Part shown: piece after piece, positions 43,516-57,500 of the stretch
How positions within the stretch are numbered: position 1 is the first letter of the stretch
Layout: each line of letters opens with the position of its first letter
Assembly (NCBI GenBank): GCA_030704615.1
Contig: CM060733.1
Location: 41,170,001-41,230,000 of the forward strand
From: Takakia lepidozioides
Taxonomy: Eukaryota; Streptophyta; Takakiopsida; Takakiales; Takakiaceae
Direction: 5' to 3'
Length of the DNA stretch: 60,000 bases
Notes under the pieces: generated by a model
Seen by the model: the letters and a program-made list of their open reading frames with translations, nothing else
What the model was told of the DNA's origin: nothing
Databases searched by the model: none
Program-made: the position numbers and the translations under genes

Positions 43516-44864
43516 TTCCTGTATCATTATATTGATAACGGGGTTTTGGTACCCCGATTAGTCAACAACCGTGAGTTCGTGCCGTTCGTCATGTAGCCAC
43601 GAGAACCGTCGAAGTAGAGAAAGGAAAAGATCCCCGTCAAGAATTGTAAATAGATGATTGCAATTCAGTTCAAGATATTACTGTACGTGGAACATTACAG
43701 TTGAATTGTGCAAGAATCAAAACCAAGATGAGTTAGAACACAAGCGATACCTTTAATTGAAATCTCACAACTCATGGTCGATCGAAGGCCATGACACCCG
43801 CAGTGAAGGTCTGTAAGCCCAAGATTGCTATGCTCTGTTGGCAACACTACCTCCCTTAGGATCATGATTCATCTCCTTCCCAAAGCCTCGACAGAATTGA
43901 CGACCGTAACCCCAGCATGATCATGCTGTCTGTGTCTATGGTCAAACTGGATCTTCTGCTTCGTTTCCAAGGAAGGAACTCTAACTCTGCTGAGGCCGGC
44001 TTGAGGAAACTTTCGAGCTCTCACTGCATGAAAGGCCTTGTGAATTAAGACTACTTTGAGTATGGTCACCCTTAATCCACATAAGTAAATATCATTCTCA
44101 ACGACACTAGATGTTTCTTTGTCCTTTGGTTCGACAAAAAGGTGTCACAGGGGTGTCACCATATGTTTCATTATGATACACAAGTTTAGTACGAGCTTCA
44201 ATCTGATTCTATCATGTAATCCAACTTCAATCACTAACACTCAGAAACTATCAAGTACAAGTAACAGGGATCACACTAATTTCTCAAGCAGATTTAGTGG
44301 GAGACGCACACGATATCCAGGGAAATCCAATCTGTATACCAAGAGGGATGAAAGGTGCGTCCCACAACAATTTATCAAGAGTTTCACAACACGAAGAGCC
44401 TATTGCTATGAAAAGCAAACGAGTGAGCAAGCACGCCTTACCCTGGCTGCGTGTACAAATTCTGCCCGTGTTCTGCTGTGTCTATTGCCTCTGATGAACT
44501 CTTGAGGCCCACTTCCGGTGCCGATCCCAGCTCCTAGTGGCATCTGCTGAAGGTCATAAGCTTGATCTGCTCGGCCGTGTACAGTCACGAAGACGGAAGG
44601 TGCATGGTCAGACCGGCAGGGCTTAACGTGTCAAGAGGGCCAGTATGGTTCACATGCGTGGCCACGTGCAGACTCCTTTGTGTACCCTTCAATTCAGATT
44701 CGCGGGCCGCACTTGCGCGATATTTTGCATACTTTTGGGAACCCCAGCGAGATACTTATGTATCGTGGTCAACTCCACGGTAGGAAGAACCACAACACAA
44801 TATATATGTATATTAATTTTGTAAAACAATCTCAAATTTTCTTTGTTGGCTCTGTCCCGCAAGG
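43516..44864. other. No recognised gene
   Basis: Short open frames only; none shows a family motif. No structure was noted. Confidence 0.4.
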
Positions 44865-45125
44865 GATAGATAAGCCTAGAGAGAGAGAGAGAGCCTAGAC
44901 TTTAGAAGGTTGATGGGACATGGGACCTCCAAGGGATAGAGGCATTGTGGAGACTTCTTGTGTAGGCAAGAACGGAGAACTGGCTTATCCATTAAGCCTA
45001 GAGAGAGAGAGCCTAGTCTTTAGAGGGTTGATGGGACCTGCAAGAGATAGAGGCATTGTGGAGACATCTTTGGGAGAGAACTAGGCTTATCCATTAAGCC
45101 TAGTCTATGGAGGGTTGATGGGAAT
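44865..45125. repeat. Tandem repeat of 100-120 bp
   Basis: About 2.5 units of AAGCCTAGAGAGAGAGA..., then TTTAGAGGGTTGATGGGAC..., then GATAGAGGCATTGTGGAGAC, at 44872, 44995 and 45096. A GA microsatellite varies in length between units. Confidence 0.85.
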
Positions 45126-45639
45126 GAATCATGAAGCCCTAGAAGTATAAAACAACAACCACAAAATCAACAAAATCGCAGGACAGAGCCTCTTGTGGCA
45201 GAGATGTTTGTTAACCCCTAAGCGACTAGACCTGTTTTTGACAAAACCGGTACCCACCCTCACATGTCAGCCTATAGCTGCCTACCCCCCTTCATCCACG
45301 TGGATGAACCGAACAAAGTCACACCTACCTACCAGATGCACAAGCACCCCAAATTTGGGGAACTTCCACCGATTTGTTTGAGAGATTATAACAATTAAAA
45401 ATGATGCATTTTCTGTAAAAATAAAAAATAAAACCAAAACTTCATGTTTGACCAAGCAAAAAATCAATGTTGCAAAATTTTGTTGGGAGAAAAAGTGCCA
45501 TATTCTAGTGTAGTGCTCCATCCCAAACCCTCACACCAAATTTCACGTGAATCTGCCAAAAATTAGGGGGGTGCTTTGTTGGGGTAAATTATCATGGTTT
45601 GGCTTCTTCTGATTTATTTTTATTTTATTTTATTTCTCT

Positions 45640-45683
45640 CAAAAAGGGAAACACCTGGGAGCGACAGCTCACAAATCAGGAAC
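45640..45683 (-). repeat. SINE 3' end, second copy
   Basis: The minus strand reads CCTGATTTGTGAGCTGTCGC, then TCCCAGGTGTTTCCC and an AT-rich tail. This matches the 3' part of the SINE at 43453-43490. The tRNA-like head was not found next to it. Confidence 0.6.
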
Positions 45684-45699
45684 CTGAAAAAATAATCTC

Positions 45700-48584
45700 T
45701 AGATAACCTCTTTCACCTGATATTTGTTTTCTAATTCCTCTGGTAAGTTTTTTTTTCCCTTAAAGAGGCGACTCTGGTAAGTAGATGCACACTAACATTA
45801 CATAGTGCATTGTCAAAAAAATTTGGCATTTTGAGAAACTTTGAGCCCTAGATGTTGTTTTCAAGATTCTTCATTTGGCCTTCCACTTAGGCAAGTCAAC
45901 GCTGAATTTGCACTTTGAAAAATTCTAGGGAGGAGAGCTTTTAATATTTCAGGGCGCTTTAAATTCGCACGTGTGCTTTTCCTTAACCACCTCACTTTAT
46001 TTTCGGGACCTACCTCGATCCACTCACATCCAAGGGAGGTGGATCGTGGTGCCCGACTGAACGATTCGTCGTTTAAGGTAGTGGTATCTAGAAGTGTGCT
46101 TTTAAGTGGTGTGCACTGCTCCAAAGGGTGCAGTGTCACAAAAATTATATGAGCAGAATAGCAAATGAACTAACAATCACTTGTGCAAAGCACGTAATTT
46201 TCCAATCACGGATGTATTATGTATGAATTATCAAAGTCAAAGTAACATATTATCCCACTTCTGCTCAAAGGTTCCCTCCTGTAATGCCATATATTCCCCC
46301 CTGTGTGCACAAGGTGTGTACCTATACCTTTCCCCAAAAATTACCAAAATCAGGCCATGTGTGGGCCCAGAAGTAGCTGCCTCCCAAAGCAGAATTCCCA
46401 AAAACTTTCCCTGCACGACCTCTAGAAAATCTGACCATACACGTACCAAGTAAGACCCCTAAGTCTACCCTGAGTTGACCTACAACTCCTCAGACATGTC
46501 AATCTCTGAACCCTAAATGAGCCAACCCCGCGGACAGAGCTGGAAGAGTCCACGGCTGCCTCATTTCCAATTCTCCCGCAAATTGAATCATGATAAAATG
46601 TGTGTACTGGAGCACCATATAAAGTGAACCATTGCATTCATGCCTGGCTGGCCATTGTCCCAAAACAGCCACCTCCACTTTAAAAAATGAATGAGGAATT
46701 TGAAATAAAAATCACTAAGCGACTGTATAATTAGCTTCACTAATCCACCATTATTTAAGCCCCTCGCACTCCAAAAACATCCCATATTGTACCTAATCCA
46801 AAGCAGTAATTAACCTTGAACTGCCTCCATCGCAAAAGTGCACATTACTAGGATGAAAACAGTGACTTCATTAAACAAAAATATGGGACAGAATAAGGCA
46901 ACGGACACTTCCACTACCTTAGGGGTTAAAATCGTTACCTTCTCATACGTGAAATTTTCATCCCGACAGGAGGACGTACCATACGGCACGCATATAGACA
47001 AGAGCAGTGCCACATTTGTCACATGGATGATATTAGGACCAAATGTCATCACTCAGACCCTTCCCATAGAAGAGAATATGCCCTCCAACCGCAAGAAAGA
47101 TCTTGTGATCTATGTCTTGATCTTGCTAAAGACCTAGTGACAAAACCTTAGAAAAAAAGAAAAAAGACAAAAAAAAACTATATTTAATGCGTCACAACGC
47201 AATCTATTACTAAGGAAGTGCTACTAGATAATGTATAGAGATTGTGTAACAATACTTGAGTGCGAAACCATGCACAAAATAAGTCTAGAGACAATAGAGT
47301 TACCCGTTAAGTAGAGGGGGTGGAGGGTGAGTTAGGCCAGTTTCGTTGAAGTGCAATAAATGTCAAAAGAGCATGCGAGCAAAGTACAATGGAAAAAAAG
47401 AGAGGACTAAACTCCAAATAGCCCCCATATGAGCGAAAACCCCCCATGTTGCATGTTGGTGTCCCTAGTCTTCCTCTTTTGGTACTGCGTTTGCTGGACT
47501 TAGTGGCACAAAGGCCCAACAGGAAGCTTTGTGGGGATGTAACAAGGGAGGGAAGGGAGGGTGACTTAACGGATAACTTTAATATGTACTCTGTCTTTGA
47601 AAAAAAATTGAAGGAGATAGGCCTGGACATCTAACAACCTGTCCAAACACATGTGACCATTCCACGCAGGCCCCATAGAGAGAGAAACACGGGCAGGGCC
47701 GACCTAACTAAGAGTGGTCTTCCGACTTTGGGCCCACAGAGACTTTTCACCTCACAGGAACAATTGCTTATTCCAATATGATTCTTAAGGGTTTTGAAAA
47801 ATCTTGCATTAAGCTTAGATTGTCATTAGCTTTTGCCTAAGATGCATCATTGTACTTGCAAGCTATTGCATACAAATACTTTCATGATTGATAGTGGTAA
47901 ATTGTGAACAAATAGTGGATGTGAATCGGTGTTAGAATTGTGTAGGTCATCATGCAACAATTCCAAATAAAATGGGTAAATGTGTTTATTGACCCATTAG
48001 GGCTACTTCCTCCTTTCGGAGGTGGACACTTTCTTGTTGGAAATACAGCTCTACATTCAAGGAATCTGTAAATGAGTACTGAACATCAGTTGGGGAAAGG
48101 AGAGATGATTGGAGGGCGATAGGATGAAGCCGTGTGTCCAGCCACGTCCAAGGGCCAACTGTGGCAATGTGCATACCTGGGGAATGTGCACATCTCAAAA
48201 CTGGTGGTCCTTCAAGGCTTTCTGCACCTGGCAGTACTCCCCACTGTGTCACAAAAGATGCAGGTGTGATAACCTACTTGATTTGCAAAACCTTCGACAT
48301 GCTTATTAACTCCTCGCAAATGAGGATGAAAATTTGCCTTCTATGCCCTCCCAATGGCAAGTAACTTTAAAATCCACAGCTGGCTCCACATTATCATGGA
48401 AGAATGTGAGCAATGGTCGCTTAACCACATGGAATGGGTTGTACTTTTGAAACAGGTTATAGAGGATACCTTGAGGTGCAAACAGGACCTTTAACCTTGT
48501 CACCAGCCCATGAAATTTCTTTTGGATCCATATTGATGTTGGTTTCCTGGGGTGGCAAGATAAAATGAGAAAGGAAAAAAAGTT
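45700..48584. other. No recognised gene
   Basis: Scattered short frames, none with known motifs. A 65-codon minus-strand frame at 48306-48503 (LKVLFAPQGILYNLFQKYNP) looks mildly protein-like but I cannot assign it. Confidence 0.4.
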
Positions 48585-51500
48585 TCATTCAGTTCTACAA
48601 GTAGCAGGCAGTCCGAACTCTTTCATGCCAGTCTCTTGTTCAGTTCTCCAGCTGTCATTGTGTAGTTTGAAATGCAGCACCTGCTCCCATGCACATGACA
48701 GGTAAAGGTGAGACCAGCTTAGAGCTCAGCTTTTAGGCAGCATTCTGGTGATTCACTCCTGGGAAGCTGTCAATGCTGACTGTCAACTACCGTATCACAT
48801 TAGCACAGTAAACTCAAGAGAAATCTGTAAGTGGACCAGTAGCAAATATTCTACACGTATGAGATCCAATGATACAAGAATTACACGAGGGTAACACAGA
48901 CCTGTATGAAAGTAGAGAAGACATCATCCCCATTGAGAGAAGAGTATTGCCTAGCCCACTCTTCCTCATGATTGTAGTTCAGTTTTTGACGCTGTGCCTC
49001 CAGCTTGATAGCATGGTGGTAAGTGAAACGTTCCCAGATGTTCCGCACTGCTGCTAACTTAGCATCCAGTTCTGTATCATTTATAGCCTGACCTCCCAGC
49101 TTCTCATGTCAGCAGGAAACTCCTAGAAGTAACTGTGAAAGGACAATGTGCTATTACTCCTTTAAATCCAGCCTATAAGCCAAATTGGGATGGCCCTGAC
49201 AGAGTACCTCAAACATTGTTTAGCTCAGAAAAGATTTGTGCCTAGCCTTAGCTCGTTCTCCTCGAAGTATTCTGTGTGTGATTCAAACTGTTCATACACC
49301 GCCGAAGAACCACATTTGCATGGCGTGCCAGAGAGAGTTTGTGTCTAGAATGAGTCCCTAAAACATACCCGGAGTATGGTAAGGAGGTGGGGGATGTCAT
49401 CTTCCGCCACGTGGACTGCAAAGATTTCATAGTACAGCATGTTCTCAAACGGTAGGTGGATTCCATCCTGCTCAAACCCCAGCCCACCTGATGGTCTTCA
49501 ACAAACTAGTAACAGCAGCCGTTCCTGATCGAATGTTTTTGTTCACTGGAATTTCCAACCGTTTCAGATTACAAATAAATCCACCATGGAGGTCAAGGTA
49601 AGAGATGGCAAGTACCTGAATGATAACAGGGATGCAACCATGGAGCACACTGTCTTCAAGCCGGCCGCTCCATCCATCTCCAGGCAGCACACCACAGAAG
49701 CGGGCGTGTGACAGCTCCAGATGATACTCTGCACTGCGCTGAGCAACCACTACTACATCCGCCGTTGCTTGGTGGCCCAAATTACCCTCTTTGTCTCGCA
49801 TTGACCCAAATTCAGCTGCCAGCTTCTGTCGAATGCCCATACTATACCTGGAATGCACCCACCCTCTCTATCTCAGGGTAATCCTGAACAAGCAAGGAGA
49901 AAGCCTTTGGTCTCACATAGCAAAGCAGGTGCAACTTAAAGTTGTACTATCACAGAACACAGCCGAGTAACTGATTTTCTGCCAGTTGTTTAGGACAAAG
50001 ATATACATGCCCATTCCTACCACTCTTGAAACTAATGTTCTCAAAAGGGATATGGAGCATGGGTAGTACTGCAAGTTCCACATATTAGCATATGAGTTGG
50101 CAAATTAACCAAGTTCTGTCAAAGGGGAAGCGCATCTAGGGCAATAACAGATATTGATGGGGCACAGTTTCACACATCAACTACAGGTGCACCGGATGGT
50201 GTGCAGGAATGCCCACATACTTCGGTTGAGGACGGCCATGCTCATATGCATTCCCCAGATTGCCATTGAAGTAGAAGAGAGTTGGCCGCTCTGTTTGGGG
50301 ACTGCAACACATGTCACATCTGTGTCAACATAGAGAACTACCCCTCAAAATGAAAAGTCCATTCTGTGTTAATTGGGCACCAGCTCTGAGACTGTTCTGG
50401 ACTGACAATCACACCCTGATGGTTTGAACCCTACAGTCGTGTCTGTGAAGTATAGTGCTTCAAGGAGTCTGTCCACAAAGGGCCCTCTGTGGACATTCTA
50501 AAGTTGCTTTCTTTCTGTGTGTTTCCTAAGTGCTTTCTTATTAGTCTACTTTGGGCCCATGTGGACTTTATACAGCTTCACTATCTCTTTTCCAGTGGTG
50601 TTATGGTTGTTTGATTTCTGTCCTTTTACATATGCCTGGGCCTCCTGTGGAAGTACTCAATTTTGTTGACTGTTTCTCTCCAGTTGCTCATCCCCTGGCA
50701 GAGGCATATTTTGAAAGCCACGAATGATCTGCAGCTGTCCTTCATGAGGTGCTTGTTAGTCCAGTAGTTTAGGCCCAGTGTTCTATGATTTCTTCGTTTG
50801 ATATTCATCCAATCCCATAAGCTCTTTGGGCTCTCCTGGACATTACAAGTTCCTTACTTTCTTTGTTCCCATGGACCTCTGGCCTTCTGGTAGAATCTGA
50901 AATTCCGTTCTGTCCTTCCATTCTTCATTTCTTTCTTGCCATGTTCTTTTAGTTCTCTTGTAGTTCTACTGTGCCACCCGTCCTCTCGGCTTCCTGTTGG
51001 GTCTTCCTCATCATCTTCTCAAGAACAAATGTTGGATAACGGTATCATGCCTGCATATCTTTTTAACAGCCTTGCAAATTGCACACTAACATGATGTCAA
51101 AACAAAGTAGAGCCTGCAATACCTGGCCCAGAATCTGTTGCGAAGGGGAACAGGGTCTGGCTGTTTCCAAGCAGGAAGCACAAGGTCCTTACTGGGGTCA
51201 TAGCAAGGGTGGTCACCCCGCTACTCTGTTGGAATTGAATCCCAGGAATCAGCGGAGTAGGCAGTTGTGGACTTTCTGTGTTTACTATTTGTGTTGCCCC
51301 AGTGGGACAGCATCATGCTACTCCATATCTCCTTCGGTGCTGCACATGCCCCTTCATCCCAAGGGAAAAACTGGCCCCCCCCATGCACAACTCATTCACA
51401 TCAAAGAGCAGGAATTGTGATCCGTCAGAATAGTGTAAGTTCAATTATTATACCACATTTGTCTTCTAAGAAGAAAGTAGAAAAAGAGGAAGAGTGGCCG

Positions 51501-52437
51501 TGGGGATTTGGCTCACCCATATGTGGTCACGGCCAGCAGAGCTATTCCAAAAGGAGTAGTTGTCCCGAATGTGCACGTAAGCTTGCTTATAGATTTCTCC
51601 AGCATAGTAGTTCCTTAAACCCATGTATTTCCTCTGCACAACTCTCATGTCCAAGCCATAAGAGATTTTTGTCATTGACAGTTACAGGTGAATGATTAGT
51701 CCTCAGATGACAAGTCATCCAATTATTAGCCCACAGGGAACTACAAAATTACCATGGCGATCGCCCAAACCCAAAAAAGTTCCAGTCAATAAGTACCCCA
51801 GTCCATTGGAATACTTGATTATGGTATGGTAGAAACAGAGAGTGCCTTGGAGGAGCCAATGGCCGACTGGGAATGGAGTAGTTGTACACGTGTCAAGTGG
51901 TGGGACCAAGGGTTGTAGGGGGTGACACATGTGGGCAGCCTTCTAGAAGGCTGCAGCACCGCTTGACGGGGTCAGGGCCCACCGGCCCGAGAGGGTATAT
52001 GAAGGAGGAGAGCGCTCTCCTCCCGATCATACTTACTAAATACTAAGTTAGCAACTACTTTAGTGGGCCTGCATGCAGGCCCCCAAATAATGCAAACATG
52101 ACAACCATGGCTATATTAATTAATAGAAAACCTCAATAAGTACCTTATATTAAAGAGGACTTAAGTACTAACCAAAAGTATGCAGTCCTAGAGTGTGAAA
52201 AAGAGACAGCCCTCTGTTCCACCAAAATAAACGTATGAGTACTGGCAGGAGGAGAAAGAGCTATTCATGTTTCTGGGAAAATACAATTTAACCAAAACCT
52301 AATTGAGCTTTGGAAAAGCCAAAACCGTCTTTGTTACACAATCATTTGTCCTCCCACTTTCTAATTGATGTTGCCATCTTCCATATTCCATTGGGAGGGA
52401 TGGCATGTCAACACAATTAGACTTTTCAGAACTGGAC

Positions 52438-52468
52438 CCCCCACCCACTCACCCACCCACCCACCCTT
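52438..52468. repeat. CCCA microsatellite
   Basis: A short run of CCCACCCACTCACCCACCCA within an intron of the ExAD-like gene. Confidence 0.8.
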
Positions 52469-55400
52469 TTTTGCTGCACACCACCTAGCTCCTCAATGTC
52501 CTACTCATCTGAAGGCAACCATTCCCTCCCTCCCGATCCGCAGTTCCCTGTGACATGACCATACCCAGAAACAAAGGAAAAAAACCAGAAACAAGAAGGC
52601 AAATGGTTTACTGTGGAAGAGGGAGGCAGCCAGGGACAAGTGAACACCTGCATATCCATGTGCGGCGCACTGTCTGCTTGAGTAATGGAACAAGCACCCA
52701 AGACAGGCACATAAAAATAATCTGCCTCATCACCATTTGCAGTGCGGTGGTCACTCACCAGCAAACTCTCATACAAAGCAAACTGCTTCCCTCGTACCCA
52801 ACAACCACACTTATGAGCACGATACTACACCACAGTGCAACCCCACTGCTATTCAGCAGCTGCTCTGTTCTCATAAGAACTTCAAGAAAGTATATGCTGG
52901 TGAAGAGATAGTCTCAAAGTCATCACAAAGCATTAGCATCAGGTCTACAGTGACTAGATGTCTATGCAAATCCATTCACTATTCAACTGCATGAGAACCA
53001 TCTCAACTGAGTCAGACAAAACAACGTCATTGCTGCATGGCCTTCTGGCCATCCAGGTGGAATAAGCAAAGTTGTGGAGAGAGGGGAGGGGACGTAAGAA
53101 CAAAATGGAATCCAGAACCATAGCAGAGGATTATTCCGCTATTGGCATTTCCCTCAAAATGACAGAGGAGAGAGAGACATCATAGAAAGGCAGAATGGAA
53201 GGGGGACTCACACCTCGGCACCATATAGCTGATCAGTCCAGAAAGTGTTATTATTCAAGTCATACAGTCGATTTACACAATGAAACTTGAAGTGATGACC
53301 CTGCATAATCAAGAATCCCACCAAAACACATGCATATGAAGATTCCCCCTCCCTCCAAGTGCAGGAAACATAAATTGTGCATCTATTGATGCCAGTAAAG
53401 GAAGGAGATTTAGGTGGAAGTGTTCAGATTCACATGTCCAGCTTTTTCACACCTGGACCTGTTGGCTTTGTTCTTGGGGAATGGCAATCACCTGCAGCAA
53501 ATGGCTGTTGAACTCTGGAGGAAGGTCATAAACATAGATGAGAGGCCGCTTTTTCTTGACAGTAGCAACTACCAAGTTTTTCTCTCCACCATTCATAGGT
53601 ATCGTAAGTGTTGCAGGACGCAGCCACCTGGGCCAGTACTGTGGTGAAGGCATTGAGGAGGGCATGCTGCAGTCCACACCATACCACCCGCCTGTGCACT
53701 GCACATTTGCACCAACACCACAGCACACCTTTGCATGAAAGGTACTAGTCAGTAGCCCCCTACCATTTGGACTACTTCCTTGCATATGGGCCACTTTTGG
53801 GTGCAACATCTAATAACAGCTAAGGTGTATACTAATTACAAATTACAGCTTATAATTGCCTCCACTAACCACAATTGATCATACAGAACACAGCTCCTAA
53901 ACATTCTCTGAACACCATGTTTATGGCCAGCCATCTTCTGACTTTCGTCACATCTTCACTGCGTTTGGGAGGTTTGAGACAGTTCCATAGATCTTGAACC
54001 CTCCTTGGGTCTAAATTTGGGATGGGCTTTGGTTAAATTGATGCCACGGAATAGCTCCATGGGGAAATCTGGAAAGCCGGGATCAACATTGTATACAAGC
54101 GCAACCTCACAAAACCAGAACAACCCTTCCATGGTAGTCACTACCAAAAGGATCTTAGTACCAGTTCCCTCTAACCTCCTTTCTTCTGCAAACAGGGCTC
54201 ACAGTCTATGGCACAGGGCTACAGCAACAAAATCTAATCAGGACATCTGAGACTGCCAAAATCAGATGTATCCCGATCTATTGTAGACAAAATCTACAGG
54301 AACACAAAGGTCAACTCCAACTGAGGTGGAATATTAAATATTTTCTCAATAGAAGGCCACAACTGAGAAGGAGGACAGCTTGCAATAGAAAAAAGGGTCG
54401 TGTCATGAGATTAACTGCGCACAAGCCATCCTGACAAATGCCATTGCCTGTACATTGATTAATACAAGTACAGTCACTGCGAAACTCGCAAAGTTCACCC
54501 CACTGACCATCGTAGGTGCAGGCACACTGCGGTCGTTTAAATGGCAGTTCAGCTTCGTGCCCATCTTTTGCATCCAGATCGCACCACCCTTTCTGGCTCT
54601 TATTCCCATATATATTCACTGTGTCTGCTCTTGTCCAGTCCACCAAGTTACCCCTGCCACCAGTCCCAGTCATTTTCTATCTCTCTTCTCTTTCACTGAG
54701 TTATGCTGACTATGCAATAAATGCCCAAATTCACCCCTGGTGGCAGAAAAAGGCCAGCATTGTGACTACAGGAACTGGAGCAAAGGTACAAATGTAGCTG
54801 ACTGGCAACAGGCAGCAATGCAGATGGCTGAACATGACTCTAGAAGACTTTGGCTTCAGAATGGAGTGACATCCTGGTTACTTTTGACCTTTCAAGTGAA
54901 GCATTTCCAGATAGGAAAATACTTCAGTCTACTCTACCTACAACTGCTCTAGATTGGACTAGATCATGAAATTTCATCCCTATACTCCAATTAGAACAGC
55001 CAACATCAAGCTGCCTATGGCTCATTAGACACTAAGAAAACCATTGGACTCTATCTAGCATTCTACAGAAACAGATGGGCATCAAACTCTAAAACGACTA
55101 TATGCCAAACGCAGTTTTTATTTAACAGCAGTGTTGACGCTGAAGGTTTGAGGCACCAGGAGATCCGATTACAAGAGCAATATGCGCATTGTTGATCAAG
55201 CTAGCATGGCACTGGCAGTGTCAGGACCTGAGTGTTTGTACATAGGGGTGAGCCATCCCCCATAACATGAAGATGAACCCTTCCAGTCAAATTTGATCAT
55301 GGTGGAAGGATTGGAATGAGGCAATGCTGGACAAATCCTGTTCAAAACTTGTTTGAGTGGGGAGAAGGATGCGCAAAGAAGGGCACAGAACAGATCTTAA

Positions 55401-57264
55401 CTTTGAATCTTCAACCTCAATTTTTTTCCAACATCTCACATTTTGTTCATGGAGGAAGTGGCTATGAGGTGACCAGTTGTTTATCCTTCTAGTCAGCCTT
55501 GGTATCGTGATAAGAGGTTCCAAAAGCTGACATGCTAGCAGATGCTAAGGGGAACCACGTACTGCAAGACGAAGCCACAGGCCTCTGCTAGAGGCCTCTG
55601 TGGATATTTTGTACCCTGACCACAAAGGCACCTGGCCATGCTCCTCTCACAGAAGCCAGGGCAAATGGAAACCCTCCAAGCCCCATAAGGGGCTTTCTCT
55701 GACACCCCCTCATTGCACTCCAGTATGCGCCGCTCCCTAGCCACCGTCCATCCCACAACCCCCTGTCTTTATCAATGTCCCGAACCCCAATGCACTACAT
55801 TTACATGCCTGAGATGACTAAAATCACCAGCTATTCATTACATCACATGAAGATTAACTTTCTAGGCCTGGGAACAGATGACAGCAAATCAAGCGTCAAT
55901 AATCAGCCATGCTGCCCCTTGCTGGAACTCCCTGTTGCATGGATTGCTGTTTCATAGGAGGGACAAACCTGAGAAGCCATGGAAACATCGGCACTCTGCA
56001 AGCTCCCTATTGCAAACTCCATGCCCACCACACTCCTGTTGACAAGACTTGCTTGCAAGTGCCTGAACATCACCAAAGGGCATGTCAGCGCACCAGGCTA
56101 CATAGCAATATCTGAACCCTGACTTTCACTCTGCATATGCCTCTGAGGCTGATGCCACTTGGAATTAAGGACAGTTGCTGCACTCGTCTTCTACCATAGA
56201 TCTAAACTGCAGCCCTGGCCCCCAGAAGTTCACTTTCGGAAGCAAAGATACTACTGCAGTTGCTTGAACCCATTCTCCCACTAGTTGTAAACAGTTAACT
56301 CAAGACATTCTCTTTGTTGCAATCCAGCTACGAATGTTCTTCAGCTCTATTTTGACAAAATACAGTCTTAACTGCAAATTGATGTCACACCTTCTTTCAC
56401 ATTGACTCAGATTCGTGGTTTTTTACGAGTCTGCAGGAAATGTTGATGTATTTCGGCAAAAGTACGCGACGACGCTTGAGACCTCGCAAATTAGAACCCA
56501 CATATACTCTCTTGTGTGTCCTCCTCACTCCAGAGAAAAAAAAAGGTTAATCCCGCCAAAGTGAATCTATCCGCTTGAATTGACAGGATTGCACCTTCGT
56601 CTACCTAACGGGCCGTAGCAATGGAAGTAGACCACATTGAGGTCAACGGCCAACAACAGCATAGCCCACAAAGATTCTGGTGACTTCTGCCTGATATTTG
56701 ATCTCACTCCTGGAACAAACCTTAGCTTCCACAAGCTGATGGTTGGAAGACTACCTTACGGAGACTTTATGTCATTGGATACGAATAGGTACCTCCACTA
56801 CGGAGAATGCGGCAGCAGATGCATGACATCGTGTGAACCAGCAGCCCACCGCTGCCTTCCATGTTGCATTTCGAAATAGCACCGCCCCACGCACCTGCTG
56901 GCATGGTAGTTGCCTGGCTGGGACCCTGGGCTGCTTACTGGCTCCAAGATCGAAGCTCGGTGTGGGTGCTGCAAGTCCGACTGCATTAAATGGCGGTCAA
57001 AAGTGGCGCAAAAAAGACTTGGACCACTGAGAGCAGCACAATGAGAAGCAGGCTTAGCAGCACTGCCTGCCACGACCACAGGCGAACCTGCATCCTAGTC
57101 TGCCGTCCACTGCATTCTTCATTCACAGCTGACAACACCTCCCTGGAAGGCTCACAACAATTTTACACACCATAGCTTACTTCCAACCCCAGGAAAGAAA
57201 ACATTAGCAAATCAAGATTGAGATCGGGAGCATCAGGGAGTGTGAATTGCCTTTCCCTTTTTTC

Positions 57265-57500
57265 CCCCTTTTTTTTAAGGGGGACGGAGGCCCTGTACTA
57301 TAGCTCAAGTTAAATGTGAACCAGGACAAATAACCTCGACAGGGCCATGAGGCAAAACAATCGGGCAATCTTCCGCAACAGCCACGATGGGCAACCATGA
57401 TCAACAGCGGGTTCACTGAGAGAAACCAGCTCGCTATCAAGAACCTTGTCTGCGAAGAAGCCAAGGTCATAAAACCAGGAATCCCAACCAAGAGGCCAAG
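57265..57500. repeat. Dispersed GGGGACGGAGGCCCT repeat, copy 3
   Basis: A T-rich run, GGGGGACGGAGGCCCTGT, AATAACCTCG, GATGGGCAAC and AGAAACCAGC follow one another as in 35680-35890. It lies in an intron of the ExAD-like gene. Confidence 0.45.

Noticed and set aside
56637-56879. A plus-strand 80-codon frame faintly like a cyclophilin-type segment (DSGDFCLIFDLTPGTNLS)
   Set aside because: Only vague similarity, no catalytic motifs, and it lies opposite an intron of the ExAD-like gene.
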